A DNA stretch of 64,000 bases from NCBI RefSeq assembly GCF_010820665.1, contig NZ_JAAIKC010000002.1, positions 124,001 to 188,000 on the forward strand. The letters are read 5' to 3'. The position numbers and the translations under genes are program-made. This document shows, piece by piece, positions 53,522 through 62,001 of the stretch; position 1 is the stretch's first letter, and each line of letters begins with the position of its first letter. The DNA comes from Paenibacillus sp. SYP-B3998. GTDB lineage: Bacteria; Bacillota; Bacilli; Paenibacillales; NBRC-103111. The notes under the pieces were generated by a model. The model was not told the origin of the DNA, did not search any database, and saw nothing but the letters and a program-made list of their open reading frames with translations.

Positions 53522-53677
53522 TCAATCATCGACTTCTACGTCAAAATCATGTTCATTGCTGCAAATACATTGACGAAATCCGGTTTCAATTTTATCTATT
53601 TCTTTTTTGCCTTTCAGTACAAATCGTTCACCGCACTGCTTGCAGCGAATCTTCACTTTCACTCGTGTCATGGACAT
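53522..53677 (-). CDS. Small zinc-ribbon protein (51 residues)
   Basis: The ATG at 53677 follows GGGAGGG by five bases. The protein has RCKQCGERF (Cys-x2-Cys) and RQCICSNEH (Cys-x-Cys), which could bind one zinc. The C-terminus is acidic (DFDVEVDD). It lies between prsW and ypeB on the same strand. I do not know a family name, and the function is unknown. Confidence 0.72.
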   Translation of the reverse strand: MSMTRVKVKIRCKQCGERFVLKGKKEIDKIETGFRQCICSNEHDFDVEVDD

Positions 53678-53747
53678 GTATACCCTCCCGGCTATTCCCG
53701 GCAGCATTCGTTAGAATTTCGCCTGTTACCGTCCATTATGACCCCAC

Positions 53748-54443
53748 TCAACTCATTTTAATCTTCTCATCCGTAGAAGCAATTCTTAGCGGAGATCGTG
53801 CATTTGCACGATCAACCCGCCAGAGTGTACGAATCCACAAATATGACATGACTGGAATCATAATCCATACCCAGTATGTTTTGGCGACCAGTAAAATGTA
53901 ATCGAACAATCCGTGCCAAGCAATAGGCAGCAGCAAGGAATACCATAAATACCTTTGTGACTTGTTTGGGGTGAACTTGGCTTTGCCCATGTAATACCCC
54001 ATAGTGACTCCGAATAACGCATGACCTGATACAGGCAATAACGCACGAAGCATTAATGCCGAAAAGGATGATGCATTCAAGAAAGCATAAATAATATTTT
54101 CTAAGGTTGCATAACCCAAACTCACTGCTACGGCATATACGATACCATCGTAAGGCTCATCAAAGGAAGCGTGTCTGTAAATCAAATGATACAAAACGAA
54201 CCACTTAAGAAATTCTTCAATCCCACCTGAGAGAAAAAACGCCGATGTAAACGTCCCTTCGCCTATTTCCTCAATGAATGAACGCTGTAGCACCATTGTA
54301 GGATACACAAGTAAAACACCAAATAGAAACATTCGAATAACTAAATGTATCGGTTCCGTTTCGTAACGATCCTTTAAATAAAAATATGCAAGCAGAGAGA
54401 GACCTGGGGCTATCGCTGCCAACAAAATTGGCAGTATTTGCAT
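53748..54443 (-). CDS. prsW: Intramembrane protease PrsW
   Basis: PrsW cleaves the anti-sigma factor RsiW at site 1 in B. subtilis. Seven hydrophobic segments and the motifs GGIEEFLKW (glutamates near residue 75) and SGHALFGVTMGYYMG are present, as is AWHGLFDY. Length 231 is normal. It is upstream of ypeB and downstream of gudB. The RsiW-like partner may be elsewhere; whether the anti-sigma factor at 13262 is a substrate is unknown. Confidence 0.92.
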   Translation of the reverse strand: MQILPILLAAIAPGLSLLAYFYLKDRYETEPIHLVIRMFLFGVLLVYPTMVLQRSFIEEIGEGTFTSAFFLSGGIEEFLKWFVLYHLIYRHASFDEPYDGIVYAVAVSLGYATLENIIYAFLNASSFSALMLRALLPVSGHALFGVTMGYYMGKAKFTPNKSQRYLWYSLLLPIAWHGLFDYILLVAKTYWVWIMIPVMSYLWIRTLWRVDRANARSPLRIASTDEKIKMS

Positions 54444-54515
54444 GAGTAGCTCCCCCTTTTGCTTAAAATGTAGTTCTTTTACGACTATTATCCATGGAAT
54501 TCATCTTACGTATAA

Positions 54516-55766
54516 TTACACCCAACCACGGAAACGAGATGCTTCAGCCATCTTGCGAACGCCGACCATATAGGCAGCTAATCGCATATCGACGCCACGA
54601 GTACTATGAACATTATAGACATTTTCAAACGACTTTTCCATGACAATTTGAAGTTTGGCATGCACTTCATCTTCCGTCCAATAATAACCTTGGTTATTTT
54701 GTACCCATTCAAAGTATGAAACAACGACGCCGCCGCTGCTTGCCAGAACATCCGGCACGATAAGCACACCTCTATCAGTCAACATCTTGGTAGCCTCTAG
54801 CGTCGTAGGTCCGTTCGCGGCTTCTACGATAATACTTGCTTTGATACGATCCGCATTCTCAGAAGTAATCTGATTCTCAATCGCAGCAGGCACCAAAATG
54901 TCGCATTCTTGCTCAAGAATTTCCTTATTGGATAGGGTGTTTTTGAATAAGTTCGTCACCGTTCCGAACGAGTCTCGACGATCTAACAAGTATTCGATGT
55001 CTAATCCATCGGGATTATACAACCCCCCCTGCACATCTGAAATCCCAATCACCCTCGCTCCGGCTTCGTGCATAAACTTAGCAAGATAACTACCGGCATT
55101 TCCGAAACCTTGTATAACAACTCGCGCGTCTTGCAAAGCGATATTTTTCTTTTGCAATGCCTTGTCAATCATAATCGTTACGCCTTTTGCTGTCGCTGTC
55201 TCGCGACCATGAGACCCCCCTAGTACGATGGGTTTGCCCGTAATGAATCCTGGTGAGTCGTACTCGCGAATGCGGCTGTATTCATCCATCATCCATGCCA
55301 TGATTTGGGAGTTAGTCATTACGTCAGGAGCTGGGATATCTTTGGAAGGCCCAACAAGTTGACTGATCGCTCTAACGTACCCTCTGCTCAAACGTTCTAG
55401 CTCCCGAAATGACATTTCACGCGGATCACAAATGATACCGCCTTTACCACCTCCATAAGGCAGGTCAGAAATACCGCACTTCAGGCTCATCCAGATCGAA
55501 AGTGCCTTTACTTCGTCCTCAGTGACATCGGGATGGAAGCGCACTCCCCCCTTCGTAGGACCAACTGCATCGTTATGCTGCGCTCTGTATCCGGTGAACA
55601 CTTTCACATTTCCATCGTCCATACGAATAGGAATACGTACTGTAAGAATGCGTAGCGGTTCTTTTAACAATTCGTACATTTCATCTGGATAGCCAAGTCT
55701 TTTGAGTGCTTCATGAATGACGGTTTGGGTAGATTGAAGTACATTTAAATTTTCTGTGTTTGACAT
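54516..55766 (-). CDS. gudB: NAD-specific glutamate dehydrogenase
   Basis: GudB deaminates glutamate to 2-oxoglutarate. LKCGISDLPYGGGKGGI and PAPDVMTNSQIMAWM are the catalytic motifs, GFGNAGSYLAK the NAD loop. The segment EDEVKALSIWMSLK lacks the tandem 3-residue repeat that inactivates the cryptic B. subtilis gudB, so an active enzyme is expected. The ATG at 55766 follows AAGAGGTGG. Synteny with prsW supports gudB over rocG. Confidence 0.95.
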   Translation of the reverse strand: MSNTENLNVLQSTQTVIHEALKRLGYPDEMYELLKEPLRILTVRIPIRMDDGNVKVFTGYRAQHNDAVGPTKGGVRFHPDVTEDEVKALSIWMSLKCGISDLPYGGGKGGIICDPREMSFRELERLSRGYVRAISQLVGPSKDIPAPDVMTNSQIMAWMMDEYSRIREYDSPGFITGKPIVLGGSHGRETATAKGVTIMIDKALQKKNIALQDARVVIQGFGNAGSYLAKFMHEAGARVIGISDVQGGLYNPDGLDIEYLLDRRDSFGTVTNLFKNTLSNKEILEQECDILVPAAIENQITSENADRIKASIIVEAANGPTTLEATKMLTDRGVLIVPDVLASSGGVVVSYFEWVQNNQGYYWTEDEVHAKLQIVMEKSFENVYNVHSTRGVDMRLAAYMVGVRKMAEASRFRGWV

Positions 55767-55787
55767 AAAGTCCACCTCTTAAGTAGA

Positions 55788-57290
55788 TTATTCTGTAAAT
55801 AGAGCGCGATCCATATGGGATTGTAAGGGTAAACTACCTAAAGTTCCATTCCTGTTTTTCGTTAACTCGAGCACTAATGCCTGAGCCTGGTTATTTTCTG
55901 CTTCATTAGATTTCATAATCATGACAACATCAGCCGAAGCCTGTACGGATTCTGTTACGGTGTCTTGTCCGAATTCCAAAGCGGTGGCAGCAACGACAGG
56001 ACAGTTCCATTCACGGGACCATTGTTTAAGCGTATATGCGATTGCAGCTTGCTGCTGCTGCCAAGTCATTGGGCCAGATTGCTTATGAACTGGAATCCGC
56101 TGTAAATGATCAATAAAAATTACTGGCTCTCTGCCGACAATAACAGCAATTCGCTCGATAGAAGCAGCAACTTGCTCTAATGACGTGTCAATTGTACTCT
56201 CAAGCGTCCATAACATCTTGCTAATCTTAGCGTACTGCTTATTAGCTTCAGTTACTTGATCTGGCTCCACCTTCCCACCGAGTACTTGCTGCGGTGCTAT
56301 CCCAATGATTCTTGCTATACTGCGTGCCCAAAGCTCAAAATTGGTTAAATCCCAAGACACGAAAATAACGGGAATCTGATCTAAAGCAAGCTGATCTGCC
56401 ATCTGTTTGAGCAGCATGCTTTTACCAATTGATCCTGTACCTGCCAGCAAGTACAACCCGCTGCCTAACCCTCCAAAAAGCAGGTTGTCCAACTTTGTGA
56501 AGCCCGTACTCAAGCTAGCGACTTGTCCTCGATATCGTTTCATATATTCTTCCAGATAGATTGTGCTATTCTTGTTGTCAGGAGCTACAGGAGCGAGCAT
56601 CGCTGCTTCGACTGATTGATTAATGAGTCGAATGAACGTATCTATCGGATTCTGTGCTCTAACGAACAAATCATTAATATCCCGTATCGTCTCTGGTAAA
56701 ATCACGATATAAGTTTCTTTAGCATGTTCCCTTAATAAAGATTCTATGCGGGAGGACTCTCTTCTCCCCGACTCATCATTCCCCATACAAATGTAGACCC
56801 GTTTGCCTTCAAACATTGAAACATGATGCTCTTTGAAAACCGCATAGTCAGGTACGCAGACAGCAGGCACTCTCGCTTGCACCAAAGTCATCACATCGAA
56901 TAGGCCGGAACAAAGCACCACCTCATCCGACTCTTCTAAAACCGCATAATTAAACAAATACTGATCTAAACCGTATAACGGTTTATATTTAGGCTCTCTA
57001 TGATCAATCGCGCGTCCGATTAAATCGACAATTTCACCATTATAGTTACGAATCGGGATAATAACTCGATTCTCGAAATAATCCCCCAGTTGGTTCTGGT
57101 CGACATAAAATCCAATTTTACCGATTTCAAATCCGATTCGAAACTGCTCAACGGTTTCTTCCGTGATTCCTCTTTTTTGCAAATAGAAAAAAGCCTCTTC
57201 CCGTATTTGCTTTTGATAGTAGGCAAGCAACCCTTCCAAATCGGCAGCTGCTGGTGTAGGTGCTAGTCGTTTACGCTCTGAGTTCGTCAT
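55788..57290 (-). CDS. Twinkle/DnaB-like helicase with degenerate DnaG-type primase domain
   Basis: A 500-residue fusion. Residues about 24-115 resemble the DnaG core N-terminal part (FENRVIIPIRNYNGEIVDLIGR). Residues 120-210 form a TOPRIM fold, but CSGLFDV replaces the EGYxDV glutamate and CMGNDESG lacks the first aspartate, so priming is unlikely. Residues 262-490 are a RecA/DnaB ATPase with Walker A GTGSIGKS (284-291) and Walker B VIFIDHLQ. There is no zinc-finger start. It follows mecA and precedes gudB. Function unknown; the architecture is that of phage T7 gp4 or mitochondrial Twinkle. Confidence 0.8.
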   Translation of the reverse strand: MTNSERKRLAPTPAAADLEGLLAYYQKQIREEAFFYLQKRGITEETVEQFRIGFEIGKIGFYVDQNQLGDYFENRVIIPIRNYNGEIVDLIGRAIDHREPKYKPLYGLDQYLFNYAVLEESDEVVLCSGLFDVMTLVQARVPAVCVPDYAVFKEHHVSMFEGKRVYICMGNDESGRRESSRIESLLREHAKETYIVILPETIRDINDLFVRAQNPIDTFIRLINQSVEAAMLAPVAPDNKNSTIYLEEYMKRYRGQVASLSTGFTKLDNLLFGGLGSGLYLLAGTGSIGKSMLLKQMADQLALDQIPVIFVSWDLTNFELWARSIARIIGIAPQQVLGGKVEPDQVTEANKQYAKISKMLWTLESTIDTSLEQVAASIERIAVIVGREPVIFIDHLQRIPVHKQSGPMTWQQQQAAIAYTLKQWSREWNCPVVAATALEFGQDTVTESVQASADVVMIMKSNEAENNQAQALVLELTKNRNGTLGSLPLQSHMDRALFTE

Positions 57291-57326
57291 CTGCTACCCC
57301 CTCATGTTGATCAAGCTACTCAACTT

Positions 57327-57371
57327 AAAAAAGCATCCGCAAAAACAAATGTTTTTGAAGATGCTTTTTTT
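57327..57371. terminator. Terminator between mecA and the primase-helicase gene
   Basis: AAAAAAGCATC and GATGCTTTTTT form an 11-bp stem with an A/T-rich inner hairpin. Confidence 0.82.
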
Positions 57372-57404
57372 ATTTCCATTGTATGACAAGACAGAACGTC
57401 TAAC

Positions 57405-58010
57405 TTAACGGAAATGGTGGCAAAGCACCTTCACCGCATCATCAGCGATAATCGTCTTCCCATACTCTTCCAATACAGCAGGAGTAACTGAAGCAGCTTC
57501 CCCGAATTCGGAAAGAAATGCAATAAGCGCTTGGTATTTGGAATCCTCAAGCTCAACAGGTTCAAGCTGTAGAATATATTTTCCTTTATAGGAATACAAT
57601 ATGCCGCCTTCCATTAAAAGCGGATTAATTACTTTAGCAACGCGAAGCAGATCTTCAAAATCACGGAAAGCATAAGAGATTAAATCACTTTGATCAACCG
57701 TGACTTCCATTTCGTACACTTCTTCGGCCTCATGATCATCATAGGCATCGGAATTCGCATATAAATCAAGCTTTCCTCTGGTTACAATAACTACCATACC
57801 TTGCGCTGGAAGTGCGAACACCTCAACTGCAAGTGGTCCGGACGGGTCAAATCCGAGTTCAGAATAAGCTTGATCCATCATTTCACTGAATAGCTCGTGT
57901 ACTTTCGGTATTTCTCTCCACATGTCATCCTTTTGAATTCCGCGTTCAGTTAAGTCATCGAATGTTAGGAAAATCCGTATCTTATCCTGACTTAAGCGTT
58001 CAATTTTCAT
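57405..58010 (-). CDS. mecA: Adaptor protein MecA (MecB/YpbH type)
   Basis: MecA adaptors hand substrates such as ComK to the ClpCP protease. The N-terminal MKIERLSQDKIRIFLTFDDL binds targets, and the C-terminal domain (about residues 120-201) binds ClpC. Length is 201. In B. subtilis this position holds ypbH (mecB). It carries two tandem stem-loops in its leader and ends at a terminator. Confidence 0.9.
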   Translation of the reverse strand: MKIERLSQDKIRIFLTFDDLTERGIQKDDMWREIPKVHELFSEMMDQAYSELGFDPSGPLAVEVFALPAQGMVVIVTRGKLDLYANSDAYDDHEAEEVYEMEVTVDQSDLISYAFRDFEDLLRVAKVINPLLMEGGILYSYKGKYILQLEPVELEDSKYQALIAFLSEFGEAASVTPAVLEEYGKTIIADDAVKVLCHHFR

Positions 58011-58027
58011 GATAGGATCCTCCTCAG

Positions 58028-58046
58028 AGCTTTTCGAAGAAAAGCT
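58028..58046. repeat. Stem-loop next to the mecA ribosome binding site (copy A)
   Basis: AGCTTTTC/GAAAAGCT (8 bp), loop GAA, adjoining GAGGAGGATC of mecA. Confidence 0.65.
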
Positions 58047-58064
58047 ATCATCATAAGCGCTACT

Positions 58065-58085
58065 AAGCTTTTCGTAGAAAAGCTT
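58065..58085. repeat. Second stem-loop upstream of mecA (copy B)
   Basis: AAGCTTTTC/GAAAAGCTT (9 bp), loop GTA; near-identical to copy A, 38 bases away. Confidence 0.65.
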
Positions 58086-58241
58086 TCAATGTTAAGCATG
58101 GTCACCTTATTAAAACAGAATATGACGAAAAAAAGAAAAGGTGAGTCACAAAAACGAATTGGACTTGCATTCAGCTTACGTTTTCACCTCTCATGTTAAC
58201 ACTATTTCATTACAAATGCACGTGGAAGTTATGTATATAAG

Positions 58242-58284
58242 AAAAAAGCACAGCCGGCACTGTGGGTATGCCTGACTGTGCTTA
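58242..58284 (-). terminator. Terminator after the 58295 gene
   Basis: AAGCACAG/CTGTGCTT outer stem followed by TTTTTT on the minus strand. Confidence 0.8.
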
Positions 58285-58294
58285 ATGCTTATGT

Positions 58295-58636
58295 TTACTG
58301 AATGGTCGTCGTGTTTTCATGATTTTCCTGAAGAATTTCATTCACAGTTGCCTTTAAACTCGGATCTTCTTTGACAACTTTTTCGACTTGGTTCAAATGA
58401 CCAGAACCTGTTGCATTGCCAGAATTAGTTGGCGAGAAGCTCTTGGAAGTTGAATCTTTGAATGATTCTTTGAATGAATTGTTTACAAGCGAGTCTTTGG
58501 CTCTCCCCATTACCTTACCCATCGATTCGCTGGAAGAGCTAAATGCGGACATCATCAGCGATTTGCTTTTGCGATTCAAATAAATGACCGCCGCTGCACC
58601 TGCTATGCCACCAAGCAAAAATGTACCTATTTTCAT
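58295..58636 (-). CDS. Uncharacterised membrane-anchored protein
   Basis: A 113-residue protein with a hydrophobic N-terminus (TFLLGGIAGAAAVIYLN), a serine-rich middle and a charged C-terminus. It resembles YtxH-like small proteins in layout only; no family is assigned. The ATG at 58636 follows GGAGGG and was chosen over the ATG at 58651. It has its own terminator. Confidence 0.7.
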   Translation of the reverse strand: MKIGTFLLGGIAGAAAVIYLNRKSKSLMMSAFSSSSESMGKVMGRAKDSLVNNSFKESFKDSTSKSFSPTNSGNATGSGHLNQVEKVVKEDPSLKATVNEILQENHENTTTIQ

Positions 58637-58811
58637 TTGGTTTCCCTCCATGTCAAGTAGTTTGAATCAAGAGTAGCTTGTGCGAGTTTGGATGCGTGCA
58701 TACGCCACAGAGGCAGGAAAACAAAGGAGATATGTTACGCCTGAAATGTGGTAAACTACTTATAGCTTTAATAAAAGAACTTTCAAAGAGGATTGGGGAG
58801 AGAGAATTCGT

Positions 58812-59648
58812 ATGAAACAAGCAAGTATTCTGCTGGTTTGCGCAGCTGTTTTGTTGTCGGCCTGCGGTCAAGGGAAGACAACTACGAGTCCAGCGGCAAC
58901 CACAAGTCAGGCACAGGCGACAACTGTAGCACCTAGTCCAACAGCAACAGCAACACCAGTACCAAGCACAACCCCTGTACCAGAAAAACAAGCTCAGCAA
59001 ATTGTCAAAAAGGACTATCATATGAACAAAAATTATGATATTGTCCCCAATGATCCGAACGGGAATAAAAAAGTCGTTCTTCTAACTTTTGACGATGGTC
59101 CCAAAGAACAAGAAATGAATGCTTCCCTCATTGCCACTTTAAAAAAGCATAACGCAAAAGCAATCTTTTTCATGAATGGGTATCGGATAAAGCAAAAACC
59201 GGAACTAGTAAAGCTCGTCCATGAGAGTGGACAAGTAATCGGTAACCACGCTTGGGATCATGACAACCTCAAAGATATGAAAACCGAGAAAATCGATCAA
59301 CAGGTCGATGATGTCCAGAAAATCGTCAAAGAATTAATTGGACAGGAGCCACAATTTTTCCGCCCTCCATTTGGTGCGGGGAATGACTATCTAAAAGATA
59401 AAATCAAAAATAATCACATTCTTTATATGACTTGGTCCAATGGCTCATTAGACTGGGAGATGACAAACAAAAAAAACGACCCAAACAAAGTCCTTGAAAA
59501 TGTGATGAAACAACTACATGGGGGGAGTAATATTCTCATGCATGAATTGCCTTGGACAGTATCCATCTTAGACACGTTACTCACTCAGTTGGAAGAGAAA
59601 GGATATTCCTTTGTTGATCCAAATGCTATTGAGCTTGAAATGAGATAA
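58812..59648 (+). CDS. Lipoprotein polysaccharide deacetylase (NodB domain)
   Basis: An exported CE4-type esterase. The signal peptide ends in the lipobox LLSAC (Cys18), followed by a long threonine/serine/proline linker to about residue 60. The NodB core has LLTFDDGPKEQ (metal Asp), IGNHAWDHDNL (His-x3-His), FFRPPFGAGN and MHELPWTVS. It probably deacetylates peptidoglycan or another surface glycan. It is on the plus strand among minus genes. GGGGAGAGAG precedes the ATG. Confidence 0.9.
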   Translation: MKQASILLVCAAVLLSACGQGKTTTSPAATTSQAQATTVAPSPTATATPVPSTTPVPEKQAQQIVKKDYHMNKNYDIVPNDPNGNKKVVLLTFDDGPKEQEMNASLIATLKKHNAKAIFFMNGYRIKQKPELVKLVHESGQVIGNHAWDHDNLKDMKTEKIDQQVDDVQKIVKELIGQEPQFFRPPFGAGNDYLKDKIKNNHILYMTWSNGSLDWEMTNKKNDPNKVLENVMKQLHGGSNILMHELPWTVSILDTLLTQLEEKGYSFVDPNAIELEMR

Positions 59649-59698
59649 AAAGAAGCGCCCTGCTGTCCAACTGAGTTGGTGGCAAGGCGCTTCTTTTT
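59647..59698. terminator. Bidirectional terminator after the lipoprotein deacetylase
   Basis: AAAAAGAAGCGCC/GGCGCTTCTTTTT stem, shared with the end of the pseudogene on the minus strand. Confidence 0.88.
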
Positions 59699-61035
59699 AT
59701 TCATAGCTTATGCTAACGGTATGCGAGTTTTCCAAATAATCGACTTTCGCACCCAACGATTCAGATAGCAAGCGAACAGGAATCATTGTAGTCTCATTAA
59801 TGAGTTGAGCCGCAGAGTCCACCTTGTGCTCAACCCCATTAATCACGTAAGAATTTCGATTCGTGTAGAACACGATTGTCTTTTCTTTCTTTTTATAGAT
59901 GGCTGCTTTTTGCTGATCGTCCCATTCGACTGTGGCCCCAAATGCCGCTGCAAGATCACGAACGTACAAAAAAGAACTTCCATCTACAATCGTGGGTTCT
60001 GTTTCATGGGAAATGATATCATATCAAGCTTATAGTTATCGTCTGACAAACCAAAAGTAACTGTATGAGAATGGTTTAAGCCGAAGTTTGCTTGTTGAAT
60101 CGCATAAGAAACCGCATCTTTATGGAGCTTCAACACACCAAGACCTACTTTTGGCTCTGTACGGAAGGACCAATTTTTATCAAATTGTCTTATCGTGCCA
60201 TCCTTCATCGTCGCAGTCAACTTAACCCTTGCCTGATAGGTCATATCTAGCTGCAGCGGCTTTGTTGGCATGAGAATCACTTCCGTATCCAGATGGTCGT
60301 CTTTGTCAGGAGAATTGATCAAAAATGGCACAGCCGCTCCAATTTCGTCTTTCAATTCTGCTTCAATCAAATTAACCTTTTGTACACCAGGTCCATTCAC
60401 CATTGCCATGATTGGATAACCTACAGGGTAGGCATTCCCCGAATGGATCCGCATTGGATCAGGCTCTTCGTGTCCATCAAATAATGTTGGGGCATAAATA
60501 TCCTGATGACCCGGAGAAACCACTAATTCGGGTGCAATTCCTTCTGAAAATCCAAACTCGAGAACATGATAATTCCCCTCTTTAAAGACACCAATTTCCA
60601 CTAAACCAGGAATTAGGAATGGTGATCAATGGTAGGGCGCATCGAATAAATCATCAATAGCTCGACAAGGGAACCGGAATTATAAGCAACGTCCTCGCCG
60701 CTTGCGCGTGAATAGCCCATATATTGCAAGCGATCACTTAATGATTTACCAAAATAACCCTGAAGGCTTGTGTCTTCGTCATGCAAAGAAGCGCTCGCTA
60801 TATGAAAAGACTAAGCGAGCCTTATAATCTCCTGGGGGGAGATTATAAGGCTCGCAGGCCTGTATACATATTTGACAGAAACGGGGTCATAGCTTGGGTT
60901 TACTTCCGTATCATTCAAATAAAAATGGAAGGATTCAGGCGTCTTTCCTTCACTTAAATTAATCGTTACGCCAATATCTGGTCTTAAAAGGCCTACAGAG
61001 CCTTCCGGATACGTCATATACCCAAAGGATAGAAA
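59697..61035 (-). pseudogene. Decayed gene: Ig-like, CAP, second Ig-like and copper-amine-oxidase-N domains
   Basis: Fragments in three frames line up as one surface protein. Upstream (61017-60814) an Ig-like part includes TYPEGSVGLLRPDIGVT. A CAP-domain part (SLHDEDTSLQGYFGK) begins without its first helices after a TAG at 60811. Near 60626-60640 a frameshift and a TGA interrupt PYH*SPFLIPGLVEIGV. Residues matching an Ig-like extension run to about 60000. There another frameshift leads to the copper-amine-oxidase-N domain EPTIVDGSSFLYVRDLA, which ends at 59697. The stop upstream of 61035 removes the signal peptide. Four or more lesions argue against a sequencing slip. Confidence 0.8.
60815..60855. 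repeat. Perfect 18-bp palindrome with 5-base loop inside the pseudogene
   Basis: GCGAGCCTTATAATCTCC and its exact complement are separated by TGGGG. It lies at the joint between the Ig-like and the truncated CAP parts, so it may mark the site of a deletion or template switch. There is no T run, so it is not a simple terminator. Confidence 0.85.
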
Positions 61036-61105
61036 CTATGAATCTATCATAGCTTCTTAAATAAGGTTAAACAACAAAAACAGAATTAGGATATCTCGGA
61101 ATTCC

Positions 61106-61306
61106 TCAGGAATAACGAATCCCCCACACGGTTAAACCTGCAACTAACACGACAAACAGCCAAAACAAAGTTAAGTAAAAAATTCGGGTCCATTTTCCCT
61201 GTTCAGAGGAATGAATCACTTTACGGGGTGGCAGGTAAGTATCGTCCTTTTCTGTTGCACTTGTTATTTTCGCCGACCGCAATGGAACCCTATCTTCAAC
61301 GCTCAT
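61106..61306 (-). CDS. Small membrane protein of unknown function
   Basis: A 66-residue protein with a charged N-terminal half and one transmembrane segment (FYLTLFWLFVVLVAGLTVWG). Its ATG overlaps the CPBP stop in ATGA, so it is translationally coupled to that gene. No family was recognised. Confidence 0.65.
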   Translation of the reverse strand: MSVEDRVPLRSAKITSATEKDDTYLPPRKVIHSSEQGKWTRIFYLTLFWLFVVLVAGLTVWGIRYS

Positions 61307-61911
61307 GAGCTTTTTTCTTCCTCCTTGCTAAACCGTAATATGCAACCCATTACAAAATCGATAATAAAGTGCGCTATGATAGGCGTCCAAAGACTCCCTG
61401 TATATTGGTATATCCAGCCCAGACCGTAACTAATTCCAAAAACCATTCCTGTCATCAACCAATGCTGTAAATAACGGACATGGATCGCTGCGAACACAAT
61501 ACTCGTCCAATAAGGCCCCCACCAATATTGAAGGGCTCCTCTGAACAGCAACTCTTCACATATGGCAACGATGAGCGAAATAAGGGCAATGTGCCAAACT
61601 GCACGATTACCGAATATCATTTCATTAATTCCACCATCATCAGATACTTCCTTCGGTACCCAACGTGATATTAAAACATCAACACCAAGCACGACAACTG
61701 CGAATAAACAACCCCAAATGAGAATTGCCCATCCCCCTTCAAAATGAAACATTGAAAGAATCTTATGATTGCTCTGAAAAAAAACGATGACAATTCCGAT
61801 AATAAACGTAAGAAGCTGGGTTATGTATAAATTGAGTAACAAAGTACGATCATTTAAGTCGTTAAGATCCACTTTGCCGAAGCGAATATTTTTGAAATCG
61901 AATTTTTTCAT
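61303..61911 (-). CDS. CPBP family intramembrane glutamic endopeptidase
   Basis: A 202-residue integral membrane protease of the Abi/CAAX (CPBP) family. The catalytic motif EELLFRG lies near residue 120, with HVRYLQHW and PIIAHFIIDF carrying the histidines. Substrate unknown. In B. subtilis ypbD encodes a similar protein in this neighbourhood. It is divergent from the 62002 gene and followed by a coupled small gene. Confidence 0.88.
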   Translation of the reverse strand: MKKFDFKNIRFGKVDLNDLNDRTLLLNLYITQLLTFIIGIVIVFFQSNHKILSMFHFEGGWAILIWGCLFAVVVLGVDVLISRWVPKEVSDDGGINEMIFGNRAVWHIALISLIVAICEELLFRGALQYWWGPYWTSIVFAAIHVRYLQHWLMTGMVFGISYGLGWIYQYTGSLWTPIIAHFIIDFVMGCILRFSKEEEKSS

Positions 61912-62001
61912 GTAAGCTTCCCTCTTTTCTTGACATATTCCCTTTTCTAGCTATTTCACCTATACTAAGTAAAAGAAAAAGAGAGAATAAGGAGCTTGAT
62001 T

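Noticed and set aside
54516-55766. Cryptic gudB with 9-bp duplication
   Set aside because: The segment reads VKALSIWMSLK with no tandem repeat, so the enzyme looks active.
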